A stretch of 64,000 nt of DNA from JAGTVG01 sp965365275 (GTDB lineage: Bacteria > Bacteroidota > Bacteroidia > Cytophagales > Cyclobacteriaceae). The stretch spans positions 53,202 through 117,201 of the forward strand of contig CBDUBA010000003.1 of assembly GCA_965365275.1 (NCBI GenBank), in the 5' to 3' direction. This document shows positions 37,071 through 46,028 of the stretch, one piece after another. Each line of letters starts with the position of its first letter. The stretch's first letter is position 1. The notes beneath the pieces were generated by a model, which had not been told where the DNA came from, did not search any database, and saw nothing but the letters and a program-made list of their open reading frames with translations. The position numbers and the translations under genes are program-made.

Positions 37071-39008
37071 TCATTGAATGATCTTGAATTCTATGCGTCG
37101 GTTCTTACTTCGGTTTTCATCAGAATCGTTCGGGAAAGCTGGCTGGGTCTGCCCGTATCCTTTGAAACTGATTGTTTCCTCAGAAATCCCCTGGGAGGTG
37201 AGATAAGTATATACGGCTTCAGCCCGCTTTACTGAAAGTTCCTGATTATAAGTTTCAGTACCCACATCGTCCGTATGACCGCTAATCTCGATTTTTAGTC
37301 CGGGTGATCTATCCAGGTAATTAACAACTTTGTCGAGTTCAGTAAGTGACCGCTCCTGTAGTTCGTAACTGTCGGTTTCAAAAAATATATTGTTCAATGT
37401 GGTAATGGCCCCCGTTTCAGATTTTCTGAGAAGAAAATCCATAATAACCGGTTTCTGTTCACTGCCGTAGGGGAGATTAAAATTGCGGCTTTCAAATATA
37501 TAACCGGGACGTTCAACATACAAGGCATACTCGTAACCCTCTGTCAGGATCATTATATACTCGCCAAATACCGAATCAGAGGATACGACAGAGATCAATT
37601 CATTGGTATTTACATCCAAAAGCTCCACCCTGGCCTTTAGAGGTAATCCGGTTTCTTTATCTCTGACAGTCCCCTTCACATAAAAGCTCCGGTTGCTTAC
37701 CGAAATTTCCGAGGGCATGGTAAATGAATAAATGAAACTTAAGGGTAATCCGTTGCGGTCATAGGAATCCAGGGAATAGTACGCTTTTTCGCCTGAAGTA
37801 GTAACGAACAGGGAGATCTGATCTTCAGGTGTATTTACCGGATAACCAAGATTTTTAGGTTCTGACCACTCATCATTTGTAATCTCGGACATAAACAGAT
37901 CATACCCTCCGAATCCAGGATATCCTTTAGAGGCAAAGAACAATGTCTGCCCGTTTACATGTATAAATGGTGACACCTCATCTCTTGGTGTATTTATTGA
38001 ATTGCCAAGGTTAACAGCCGGCAGCCATTCATTGTTTTCATCCCGCTGGCTCAACCAGATATCACGTCCTCCGATCCCGCCAGGCCTTTCTGATACAAAA
38101 TACAGTTTACGGCCATCTGCAGAAAGGGAAGGCTGTGAATCCCAATATTGTGAATTTACATTCGGGCCCAGATTGACCGGCCTGCTCCAGTCATTCCCTT
38201 CCCGGAATGAAATGTACAGGTCGCAGCTCCCCAGGCTACCCCTTCCCTGGCAGGAGGTCAGGATCAGGATCTTTCCATCGGCTGAAATCGTACAGGTACC
38301 TTCGTTACTCGCCGTATTGATATTCGATGATAAGGAATAAGGTGGTATCCAATTCCCCTGATCATCTTTTTTTGACATGTAAATATTCTCATCATATCTC
38401 GGATGAGCGCCTTGTCTTTTTGTGAAATAGATCTGTTCTTCATCCCCTGTGAGCACAGGAAAATATTGTAAAGGTCCTGAGTTTATTATCTCAGGTAGTA
38501 TTTCCGGCTCAATATCAAGAGGATTCATAATGGCATCTTTAGCGTAATATACATTCCGCACCAGCCATTCCGCTTCAGGGATCAGGCGCTGGTTGACTCC
38601 CTGGTATTTTAAAAAATCATTGAGAACAGCTAATGCTTTATCATATTCCTGGGTTAGATAATACGCTTCTCCCAGCGAGAAATATACATTTGCATATCTT
38701 TCCGGTGTTTCAGTATACTTAAGGACATCCTCCAAATGGCGTTTTTGTCCTTCGATGTTATTTAACAGTTTATAGCAGAAAGCAATCCGGAGGTGGGCTT
38801 CCACAAATCTTATATCCCTTTCCAGGGCAAGATTCAGGATATTTATTACTTCTATATATTGTCTCCTGGCCATATAATGTTCAGAATCCTCATATAGCTT
38901 GATGGCTTTCCTGGATTTGCTAGAGTATACTTTCTGAGCCATAACTTGATTGCCAGTTACGACAGTAAAGGAAAATACCAGTAAGACAATAAGGATCCTC
39001 TGCATCAT
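37071..39008 (-). CDS. PorE-like OmpA-family protein (TPR, propeller, CRD, OmpA)
   Basis: A 645-residue cell-envelope protein counted from the ATG at 39008. A longer reading from 39077 would run into queE and gives no better signal peptide. Domain order after the signal peptide (end about 24): TPR helices (about 30-150), a WD40-like PD40 propeller with repeated (S)LSADGRKLYFVSE and FIHVNGQTLFFASK blades (about 175-400), a carboxypeptidase-regulatory-like domain (about 435-520), and OmpA (about 535-645) with the peptidoglycan-binding GHTDD and NRRIEF residues. This four-part order is that of PorE, a type IX secretion component. Here a signal peptidase I site (VMAQ), not a lipobox, is seen. It starts only 4 bases after the queE stop. 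Confidence 0.82.
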   Translation of the reverse strand: MMQRILIVLLVFSFTVVTGNQVMAQKVYSSKSRKAIKLYEDSEHYMARRQYIEVINILNLALERDIRFVEAHLRIAFCYKLLNNIEGQKRHLEDVLKYTETPERYANVYFSLGEAYYLTQEYDKALAVLNDFLKYQGVNQRLIPEAEWLVRNVYYAKDAIMNPLDIEPEILPEIINSGPLQYFPVLTGDEEQIYFTKRQGAHPRYDENIYMSKKDDQGNWIPPYSLSSNINTASNEGTCTISADGKILILTSCQGRGSLGSCDLYISFREGNDWSRPVNLGPNVNSQYWDSQPSLSADGRKLYFVSERPGGIGGRDIWLSQRDENNEWLPAVNLGNSINTPRDEVSPFIHVNGQTLFFASKGYPGFGGYDLFMSEITNDEWSEPKNLGYPVNTPEDQISLFVTTSGEKAYYSLDSYDRNGLPLSFIYSFTMPSEISVSNRSFYVKGTVRDKETGLPLKARVELLDVNTNELISVVSSDSVFGEYIMILTEGYEYALYVERPGYIFESRNFNLPYGSEQKPVIMDFLLRKSETGAITTLNNIFFETDSYELQERSLTELDKVVNYLDRSPGLKIEISGHTDDVGTETYNQELSVKRAEAVYTYLTSQGISEETISFKGYGQTQPAFPNDSDENRSKNRRIEFKIIQ

Positions 39009-39012
39009 GGAC

Positions 39013-39612
39013 CTATGGAATATCCATGAATTTATGTATTTGTAAGGATACCTCCCATTCCGGATGTTTTTTAACATAGTCGATCATTAAGGGTAATACT
39101 ATATCTGACCTTTCCCACTCAGGTTGAAGATACAATTTACATGCCGAATTTATACGCTCTTTATGAGAATTTGCCCATTCAAGGTCACTTTTATTGTAAA
39201 TTATTATTTTCAATTCATCCGCCAAACGATAAATAGGTGACAGGGCGGGTTTAAATTTTTTCGGAGATAAACATATCCAGTCCCACTCCCCGGAAAGCGG
39301 ATGGGCTCCTGAAGTTTCAATATGTGTTTTAAAACCAGCAGCTTTCAATTCACTGGTCAGCGGGCCCAGGTCATGCATTAAAGGCTCCCCTCCCGTTATT
39401 ACTGCGATACCGGATTCATAATCCCTGACTTGCCGGACCAGGTCTTTAACAGGTACTATTGGGTATCCTTTCACATCCCACGATTCTTTTACATCACACC
39501 AGTGACAACCTACATCACATCCTGCCAGCCTGATAAATACAGCCGCTTTACCCTGATGAAATCCTTCTCCCTGGAGGGTATAGAACGCCTCCATTACAGG
39601 CAAAGCATCCAT
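39013..39612 (-). CDS. queE: 7-carboxy-7-deazaguanine synthase
   Basis: A 199-residue radical SAM enzyme that converts 6-carboxytetrahydropterin to 7-carboxy-7-deazaguanine in the queuosine precursor pathway. The cluster motif is Cys32-x3-Cys36-x2-Cys39 (GCDVGCHWCD). The N-terminal EAFYTLQGEG and the GGEPLMHD segment are QueE marks. It follows folD with a 3-base gap and is followed by the PorE-like gene after 4 bases. Together with the queD-family gene at 18.6 kb it argues for queuosine or a related deazaguanine. Confidence 0.94.
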   Translation of the reverse strand: MDALPVMEAFYTLQGEGFHQGKAAVFIRLAGCDVGCHWCDVKESWDVKGYPIVPVKDLVRQVRDYESGIAVITGGEPLMHDLGPLTSELKAAGFKTHIETSGAHPLSGEWDWICLSPKKFKPALSPIYRLADELKIIIYNKSDLEWANSHKERINSACKLYLQPEWERSDIVLPLMIDYVKKHPEWEVSLQIHKFMDIP

Positions 39613-39615
39613 AAA

Positions 39616-40500
39616 TCAACTGTAAATGGCCTTTTGCGATGCCATAAGAGTATTATATAATAAGGAGGCGATGGTCATGGGCCCCACACCTCCGGGAACA
39701 GGGGTTATATAACTGGCCTTTTCTGATACTTCATCGAATTTTACATCGCCCTTCAAGGCATAGCCTCTTTTCTTGGTGGCATCCGGAACACGGGTAACAC
39801 CCACATCGATAACCACGGCTCCATCCTTAACCATATCACCGGTTAAAAACTCAGGCATGCCCAGGGCAGCAATGACAATATCCGCATTTCGTGAAAGGGA
39901 TTTGATATCTTTTGTTCTACTATGACATAAGGTAACGGTGCAATTTCCCGGATAGGTCTTCCTGGACAGGAGATTACTCATCGGAGTTCCGACAATATCA
40001 CTTCGACCAATAATTACACATTCTTTACCTTCAGTATCGATCTTATACCGCTCCAGGAGTTTCAGGATCCCAAAAGGGGTAGCTGAAATGTAGGCTGGCA
40101 AACCCAGAACCATCCGGCCTACATTCACCGGATGAAAACCATCGACGTCTTTTTCAGGTTTGATTCTCTCTATTACCTTTTGCGGAGAAATATGTTTAGG
40201 CAGGGGAAGCTGAACAATATATCCATCAATATCGTCTTCATTGTTTAGTTTATCGACTACCTCAAGTAAATCCTCTTCAGGAATGTCCGCATCAAATTTC
40301 AATAATGAAGATTTGAAACCAACATATTCACATGCTTTCACTTTGCCATTTACATAGGTTTGACTTGCCCCGTCATCTCCTACCAGCACAGCGGCCAGGT
40401 GAGGAACCTTACCACCATCCTTCACAATTTGTTTTACTTTTTCAGCGATCTCATCCTTAATAGCCAGGGATGTTGCTTTACCGTCGATAATTTCAGCCAT
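39616..40500 (-). CDS. folD: methylenetetrahydrofolate dehydrogenase/cyclohydrolase
   Basis: A 294-residue bifunctional FolD that interconverts 5,10-methylene-THF and 10-formyl-THF using NADP. The family motifs YVNGKVKACEYVGF (with the Lys of the active site), QLPLPKHI, KDVDGFHPVNVG and the NADP-binding GRSDIVGTPMSNLL are present, and PVPGGVGPMT is near the C terminus. It lies 18 bases after lepA on the same strand. Confidence 0.97.
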   Translation of the reverse strand: MAEIIDGKATSLAIKDEIAEKVKQIVKDGGKVPHLAAVLVGDDGASQTYVNGKVKACEYVGFKSSLLKFDADIPEEDLLEVVDKLNNEDDIDGYIVQLPLPKHISPQKVIERIKPEKDVDGFHPVNVGRMVLGLPAYISATPFGILKLLERYKIDTEGKECVIIGRSDIVGTPMSNLLSRKTYPGNCTVTLCHSRTKDIKSLSRNADIVIAALGMPEFLTGDMVKDGAVVIDVGVTRVPDATKKRGYALKGDVKFDEVSEKASYITPVPGGVGPMTIASLLYNTLMASQKAIYS

Positions 40501-40518
40501 TTTTTTAATATTTATTAT

Positions 40519-42315
40519 TTAGTCAAGTTTTAATACTGCCATGAATGCTTCCTGTGGTATCTCTACATTACTGACATTCCGCATTCGTTTCTTACCTTTT
40601 TTCTGTTTCTCCAATAATTTTCTTTTCCTTGTAATATCGCCTCCATAACATTTTGCGATAACATTTTTTCTTAATGCCTTAATGGTTTCGCGGGCAATAA
40701 TTTTTGTCCCGATAGCTGCCTGGATTGCAATTTCAAACATTTGCCTGGGGATCAGAGACCTCAATTTCTCACACAATCGTTTCCCCCATTCATAGGCTTT
40801 GTCCCTGTGGACGATGGCTGAAAGCGCATCTACCTTTTCACCATTCAGCATGATATCCAACCTTACCATCGGGGACACCTGGTAACCGTGAAGCTCATAG
40901 TCCAGTGAGGCATATCCCCTTGAAATAGTTTTTAATTTATCATAAAAATCAAAAACTATTTCTGCCAAAGGCAATTCAAAAGTGAGTTCTACCCTGTCGC
41001 TGGTAATATATACCTGGTTCTTGATCACGCCCCGTTTGTCCATGCATAGAGACAGGATATTTCCAATATATTCAGCCTTAGTAATGATCTGGGCTTTGAT
41101 AAAAGGTTCTTCAATATGGCTAAGTGTGGTTGGATCCGGCATATCGGAAGGTGCATGAACTTCGAGGGATTCCCCATTGGTGAGAACAGCCTTGTAGGAC
41201 ACTGAAGGAACAGTCGTGATAACAGTCATATCAAATTCCCTTTCTAGACGTTCCTGAACGATCTCCATATGCAGCATTCCAAGGAAACCACATCTGAATC
41301 CAAATCCCAGGGCTGCTGAGGTCTCAGGTTCCCATACCAGCGAGGCATCATTCAGTTGTAGTTTCTCCATCGATGTACGGAGTTCCTCAAATTCAGAGGT
41401 TTCCACAGGGTAGATACCCGCAAATACCATGGGTTTTACATCTTCAAAACCTTTGATTGCCCTTTCAGCAGGGTTTTCGGTATGCGTAATGGTATCCCCG
41501 ACTTTTACTTCACTTGCAATTTTAATTCCCGATACCAGATATCCTACGTTCCCGGTGGAAATTTCATTCTGGGGTATGTTCTTTAATCTGAGTATCCCCA
41601 CTTCATCCGCATCGTAGGTCTTTCCCGTATTTATGAATTTAACCAGATCGCCTTTTTTAATGGTACCGTTAAAGACCCTGAAAATAACTTCAACCCCCCG
41701 ATACGAATTATATACAGAATCAAATATCATAGCCTGTAAAGGGCCATCAGGGTCTCCTTCAGGGGGAGTGACGCGTGTAACAATTGCTTCCAGTATCTCA
41801 TCAATACCTATACCTTCCTTGGCAGAAGCGTAAATGATCTCTTCTCGGTCTATTGCCAGCAGGTCAACAATCTCATCTGCTACTTCTTCCGGCATGGCTC
41901 CTGGCAAATCTATTTTATTCACCACGGGAATAATATACAGGTCGTGTTCCATGGCCAGGTACAAATTGGAAATGGTCTGTGCCTCAATACCCTGGGAGGC
42001 ATCAACAATAAGCAAAGCGCCTTCACATGCAGCGATAGACCGTGACACCTCATATGAAAAATCCACATGGCCCGGTGTATCTATTAGATTTAGTGTATAG
42101 TTCTTCCCTTCAAATTCATACTCCATCTGGATGGCATGGCTTTTTATGGTAATCCCCCGCTCCCGTTCCAAGTCCATACTGTCAAGCAATTGTTCCTGCA
42201 TCTCCCGGTCGCTCACGGTGTTTGTAGCCTGTAATAGCCTGTCGGCGAGTGTACTCTTGCCATGATCAATATGGGCTATAATACAAAAATTCCTGAATTG
42301 TTCCATTCCCGCCAT
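40519..42315 (-). CDS. lepA: elongation factor 4 (LepA)
   Basis: A 598-residue translational GTPase that acts on stalled or mispositioned ribosomes. G1 is AHIDHGKST (about 14-22), G2 RGIT, G3 DTPGHVDF, and G4 NKID, and the C-terminal domain ends in KKRMR and IPQEAFMAVLKLD. LepA-specific features are the CTD and the lack of EF-G domain IV. Full length. A -7 box lies 46 bases upstream, and folD follows after 18 bases, so it probably leads lepA-folD-queE-porE-like. Confidence 0.97.
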   Translation of the reverse strand: MAGMEQFRNFCIIAHIDHGKSTLADRLLQATNTVSDREMQEQLLDSMDLERERGITIKSHAIQMEYEFEGKNYTLNLIDTPGHVDFSYEVSRSIAACEGALLIVDASQGIEAQTISNLYLAMEHDLYIIPVVNKIDLPGAMPEEVADEIVDLLAIDREEIIYASAKEGIGIDEILEAIVTRVTPPEGDPDGPLQAMIFDSVYNSYRGVEVIFRVFNGTIKKGDLVKFINTGKTYDADEVGILRLKNIPQNEISTGNVGYLVSGIKIASEVKVGDTITHTENPAERAIKGFEDVKPMVFAGIYPVETSEFEELRTSMEKLQLNDASLVWEPETSAALGFGFRCGFLGMLHMEIVQERLEREFDMTVITTVPSVSYKAVLTNGESLEVHAPSDMPDPTTLSHIEEPFIKAQIITKAEYIGNILSLCMDKRGVIKNQVYITSDRVELTFELPLAEIVFDFYDKLKTISRGYASLDYELHGYQVSPMVRLDIMLNGEKVDALSAIVHRDKAYEWGKRLCEKLRSLIPRQMFEIAIQAAIGTKIIARETIKALRKNVIAKCYGGDITRKRKLLEKQKKGKKRMRNVSNVEIPQEAFMAVLKLD

Positions 42316-42619
42316 TTCTTGAGGTATAAATTATTGCCTGGAAATTTTCTAATTTTCCCACAAAATTAGTTAAATCTCCTTTCTATGTCTCTGAATATGA
42401 TTTTTTTATTCTTTAAAATATTCACCGTTTGGTTTTATGATCAAATGATATCCCTTATTTTTGGCTCTTTAAAATTTATCCGTAACAAAATCAAATTTTT
42501 ACTTTGATCGGATAGAATTAATTTGCCAGTATAGAGCATGGGAGGTTAAGAGCATTTTTTGAGCAAAACTCATTAATAGCATTCAATACCTTGTCAAGAA
42601 AAAACAAAAGAATTTATTT
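42316..42619. other. 304-base divergent gap between lepA and the Asp-box gene
   Basis: No gene is visible. It holds a probable lepA -7 box at 42361-42368 (minus), and an ATCAAA/TTTGAT inverted repeat near 42490-42508. No confident promoter for the plus-strand gene was found. Confidence 0.45.
42361..42368 (-). promoter_or_regulatory. -7 box of lepA
   Basis: TAATTTTG on the minus strand matches TAnnTTTG, 46 bases before the lepA ATG. No -33 element is seen. Confidence 0.35.
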
Positions 42620-45600
42620 ATGAAAAAGTCATTCATTATCTCTTTTATCATCCTGATTTGTACATCGAGCTTTCTATATGCACAGAAGCGAGTGAATAAA
42701 TCCAGGACCAAAACTGCAGAAACCAATATAATCACATATGATTCAGCCATTTACAACGGCATGGAATGGCGTTGCATTGGCCCCTTCAGGGGTGGTCGTT
42801 CTGCAGCGGTAACCGGCGTTCCGGACAAACCCAACCTGTATTACTTCGGTTCCACCGGAGGGGGTGTATGGAAAACCGAAAACGGGGGCCAGACATGGGA
42901 AAACATATCGGATGGGTATTTTGGAGGATCCATTGGCGCTGTGGCGGTAAGCACCTCAGATCCGAATGTGATTTACGTTGGAGGAGGTGAAAAAACACTG
43001 CGTGGTAATGTATCTTATGGATACGGAATATGGAAATCTGTTGATGGAGGGGAATCCTGGGTAAATGTTGGTTTGAACAATTCACGTCACATTTCCCGGA
43101 TCAGGATTCATCCGGACAATCCGGACATTGCCTATGCCGCGGTTATTGGGGATATCTTCAAACCAACACCTGAGAGGGGTGTATACCGAACAAGGGATGG
43201 TGGTAAATCCTGGGAGCGGGTATTATTTACCAATGAACAGGCAGGCGCTGTCGACCTCATCCTGGATCCTAATAATCCGAGGATTATGTACGCCAGTACA
43301 TGGCGGGTAAAAAGGACACCATACAGTCTGGAAAGCGGCGGTGAAGGATCTGCCCTGTGGAAAAGTACGGATAGCGGGGAATCCTGGACCAATATTTCGT
43401 CATCCAAAGGGCTGCCTGAAGGGATCCTGGGAATAATAGGTGTAACGGTATCCCCGGTAAATTCTAAAAGGGTATTTGCTATCATCGAGTCAAAAGAAGG
43501 AGGTGTATTCCGTTCAGACGATGGAGGAAAGAACTGGGCCAAAGTAAACGACAGCAGGAGCCTCCGTCAGCGTGCCTGGTATTATTCCCGTATATATGCC
43601 GATTCCAGGGATGAAGATATTGTTTATGTGGTTAATGTGGCCTACCACCGGTCAAAGGATGGAGGAAAGACTTTTGAAGCATTTTCTGCCCCACACGGTG
43701 ATCATCATGATTTATGGATCGCACCTGAAAATAACCAGCGTATGATTATCGGAGATGACGGCGGTGCCCAGGTTTCCCTTGATGGAGGCAGGAACTGGAG
43801 CACTTATTATAACCAGCCTACCTCACAGTTTTACAGGGTAACGACCGACAACCATTTCCCATACAGAATATATGGTGCGCAACAGGACAATTCAACGGTT
43901 CGGATCCTGCACAGAACAGAAGGGGGATCGATTGACCGGGATGATTGGGAACCCACTGCCGGGGGAGAAAGTGCGCATATTGCGGTAGATCCGACAAATA
44001 ACGATATCGTATATGGCGGCAGCTACGGCGGATTTCTTACAAGAGTCGATCATTCAAAAGAACAGTCCCGGGCAGTGAACGTATGGCCGGATAACCCCAT
44101 GGGATATGGAGCAGAAGGCATGAGATACCGTTTCCAGTGGAATTTCCCGATTTTCTTCTCCCCGCATAATTCCAATAAATTATATGCTGCTTCCAATCAC
44201 CTTCATGCATCTACAAACGGCGGCCAGAGCTGGGAAGTGATCAGCCCGGATCTGACCCGGAACGATTCCGTAAAACTTGTATCTTCGGGAGGACCAATAA
44301 CAAAGGATAATACCGGCGTAGAATATTATTGTACCATCTTCACAGCTATTGAATCCCATCATGAGGCTGGTGTGATCTGGACCGGATCCGACGATGGCCT
44401 GGTATATATCACTAAGGATGGTGGGAAGAACTGGACTAATGTTACCCCACCAAATATGCCAGAATGGATAATGGTAAACAGTCTTGAAGTAGATCCTTTT
44501 AACAAAGGGGGATTATATCTTGCGGCTACTATGTATAAATCAGGTGATTACAGGCCATATCTTTACAGGACGCTGGATTACGGAAATACATGGATGAAAA
44601 TCACTGATGGTATCGACGAAGGACATTTCACCAGGGTGGTTCGTGCTGATCCGAAAAGAAAAGGATTGCTCTATTGCGGAACGGAAAGCGGAATGTACAT
44701 CTCCTATGATGATGGGCTTTCCTGGGAGCCCTGGCAATTGAACTTGCCGGTAGTTCCAATTACAGACCTTACCATCAAAAATAATAATCTGGTCGCAGCT
44801 ACCCAGGGCAGAAGTTTCTGGATAATTGATGATCTGACACCTCTCTATGAGTTTTCCCCCGATTTAAGAAACAAAGAAAGTCACCTCTTCACACCGATGG
44901 ACAGTTACCGTATTGGAGGATACCAGAACAAGAACATCAGGGATGCAGGCACAAATCACCCCGGGGGTGTTCTGGTTAATTTTTATGTCAGGGAAGAACC
45001 TGATACAGCTCTATCCATAGCATTGAAGTTTATGGATAGTAAAGGTGAACTGATCCGTGAATTTTCGAATCATGCCACAGAGAAAAATAATAAACTGGAA
45101 GTAAGGAAAGGATTTAATCAGTTCGCCTGGAACATGAGATATCCGGAAGCCGAAGGATTTGAGAATATGATCATGTGGGCTGTTAACCTGCAGGGTCCGG
45201 TTGCCCTGCCTGGTGATTATTCTGTAAGGATGGTTTGCAATAAGGACTCCATGGAATCCAAATTCAGGATACTCAAAGATCCGAGGTCTGAAACTTCAGA
45301 CGACGCCCTTAAGTCTCAATTCGATTTTCTCGTGGAAACCGGTGCCAAGTTCACCGAAACCAGTCAGGTTATCAAAAAGATCAGGGAAAGCAGGAAACAA
45401 CTTGATTTCCTGAGATCAAAACTGGACGAAGAAGAACATGAAGCGCTGATCAAATTTACGGATTCGATCGGGCAGGATCTTTCGAAAGTAGAGGAGGCGC
45501 TGTACCAGACAAAAAACCAGAGCAGGCAGGATCCTCTGAATTATCCGATAAAATTGAACAATAAACTTGGTCATTTGATGACACTCACAAGTATTGGTGA

Positions 45601-45757
45601 CTATCAGCCTACGGCACAAGCCATTGCCTTCAAACAGGAAGTGTTTGGACAGATAGATGCAGCGATTGATGAATTTGACAGGATAAGGGAACAAATGATC
45701 CCGGAACTGAACCAAATGGTAAAAGAAGCTGATATAAAAGCCGTTTCTATGGATTAA
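42620..45757 (+). CDS. secreted Asp-box (sortilin/VPS10-like) propeller protein
   Basis: A 1045-residue secreted protein with a signal peptide (about 1-21, LYAQ). Roughly residues 45-740 carry about eleven Asp-box motifs of the form S-x-DGG-x-(T/S/N)W, for example TENGGQTWENI, SVDGGESWVNV, TRDGGKSWERV, SDDGGKNWAKV, TKDGGKNWTNV and TLDYGNTWMKI, implying two fused propellers as in sortilin-like VPS10 proteins. The C-terminal quarter is alpha-helical (KIRESRKQLDFL region) and ends without a T9SS signal. Such proteins are widespread in Bacteroidota with unproven roles, often annotated as glycosyl hydrolase. I see no hydrolase active site. Confidence 0.83.
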   Translation: MKKSFIISFIILICTSSFLYAQKRVNKSRTKTAETNIITYDSAIYNGMEWRCIGPFRGGRSAAVTGVPDKPNLYYFGSTGGGVWKTENGGQTWENISDGYFGGSIGAVAVSTSDPNVIYVGGGEKTLRGNVSYGYGIWKSVDGGESWVNVGLNNSRHISRIRIHPDNPDIAYAAVIGDIFKPTPERGVYRTRDGGKSWERVLFTNEQAGAVDLILDPNNPRIMYASTWRVKRTPYSLESGGEGSALWKSTDSGESWTNISSSKGLPEGILGIIGVTVSPVNSKRVFAIIESKEGGVFRSDDGGKNWAKVNDSRSLRQRAWYYSRIYADSRDEDIVYVVNVAYHRSKDGGKTFEAFSAPHGDHHDLWIAPENNQRMIIGDDGGAQVSLDGGRNWSTYYNQPTSQFYRVTTDNHFPYRIYGAQQDNSTVRILHRTEGGSIDRDDWEPTAGGESAHIAVDPTNNDIVYGGSYGGFLTRVDHSKEQSRAVNVWPDNPMGYGAEGMRYRFQWNFPIFFSPHNSNKLYAASNHLHASTNGGQSWEVISPDLTRNDSVKLVSSGGPITKDNTGVEYYCTIFTAIESHHEAGVIWTGSDDGLVYITKDGGKNWTNVTPPNMPEWIMVNSLEVDPFNKGGLYLAATMYKSGDYRPYLYRTLDYGNTWMKITDGIDEGHFTRVVRADPKRKGLLYCGTESGMYISYDDGLSWEPWQLNLPVVPITDLTIKNNNLVAATQGRSFWIIDDLTPLYEFSPDLRNKESHLFTPMDSYRIGGYQNKNIRDAGTNHPGGVLVNFYVREEPDTALSIALKFMDSKGELIREFSNHATEKNNKLEVRKGFNQFAWNMRYPEAEGFENMIMWAVNLQGPVALPGDYSVRMVCNKDSMESKFRILKDPRSETSDDALKSQFDFLVETGAKFTETSQVIKKIRESRKQLDFLRSKLDEEEHEALIKFTDSIGQDLSKVEEALYQTKNQSRQDPLNYPIKLNNKLGHLMTLTSIGDYQPTAQAIAFKQEVFGQIDAAIDEFDRIREQMIPELNQMVKEADIKAVSMD

Positions 45758-45962
45758 AATACCATCTCTTGCGAACGTATAAGTAGGAAGAACTCTACCT
45801 TAGTGATGGATCTCCTTATATCCGAACTTCGGTTCTTGTGGTATATTGAAGAAAGGCTACATTATCTTGTAACTGATGATAAAAAATCCCTTAACGAAAG
45901 GGGCTTGAACCCGGAACACTGGATTAGTTTAGATACTCGACATTGAGGCTGTTCAGAAAAAT
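45758..45962. other. gap with degraded tRNA-like sequence
   Basis: No gene is visible. The right part resembles a tRNA relic on the minus strand (separate entry). Left of it are GTAGAG-like and TTCGG-containing pieces on the minus strand (around 45780-45840) that only weakly recall a second tRNA. Confidence 0.3.
45888..45960 (-). other. tRNA-like relic followed by T-rich hairpin
   Basis: Read on the minus strand, this stretch has a D-arm-like CAGCCTCAATGTCGAGT, then AATCCAGTGTTCC, then a T-arm-like GGGTTCAAGCCC. The spacing resembles an ordinary tRNA, but the acceptor stem does not pair, the anticodon stem is broken, and the T stem is only partly paired. It ends in CCCTT/AAGGG (45888-45902) with a T6 run, like a terminator. 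I read it as a decayed tRNA, not a working one. Confidence 0.3.
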
Positions 45963-46004
45963 AAAAAACCCGGTCAGCTTAAAAACATACTGCCCGGGTT
46001 TTTT
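45963..46004. terminator. bidirectional terminator
   Basis: AAAAAACCCGG (45963-45973) and CCGGGTTTTTT (45994-46004) pair perfectly, with T tracts on both strands. It serves the etf-acyl-CoA dehydrogenase operon on the minus strand and perhaps plus-strand transcription. Confidence 0.85.
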
Positions 46005-46028
46005 CTTTAACAAGACCCTTGGTTCCTA

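Noticed and set aside
39009..39077. Longer start for the PorE-like gene
   Set aside because: It overlaps queE; ATG at 39008 is followed by a normal signal peptide.
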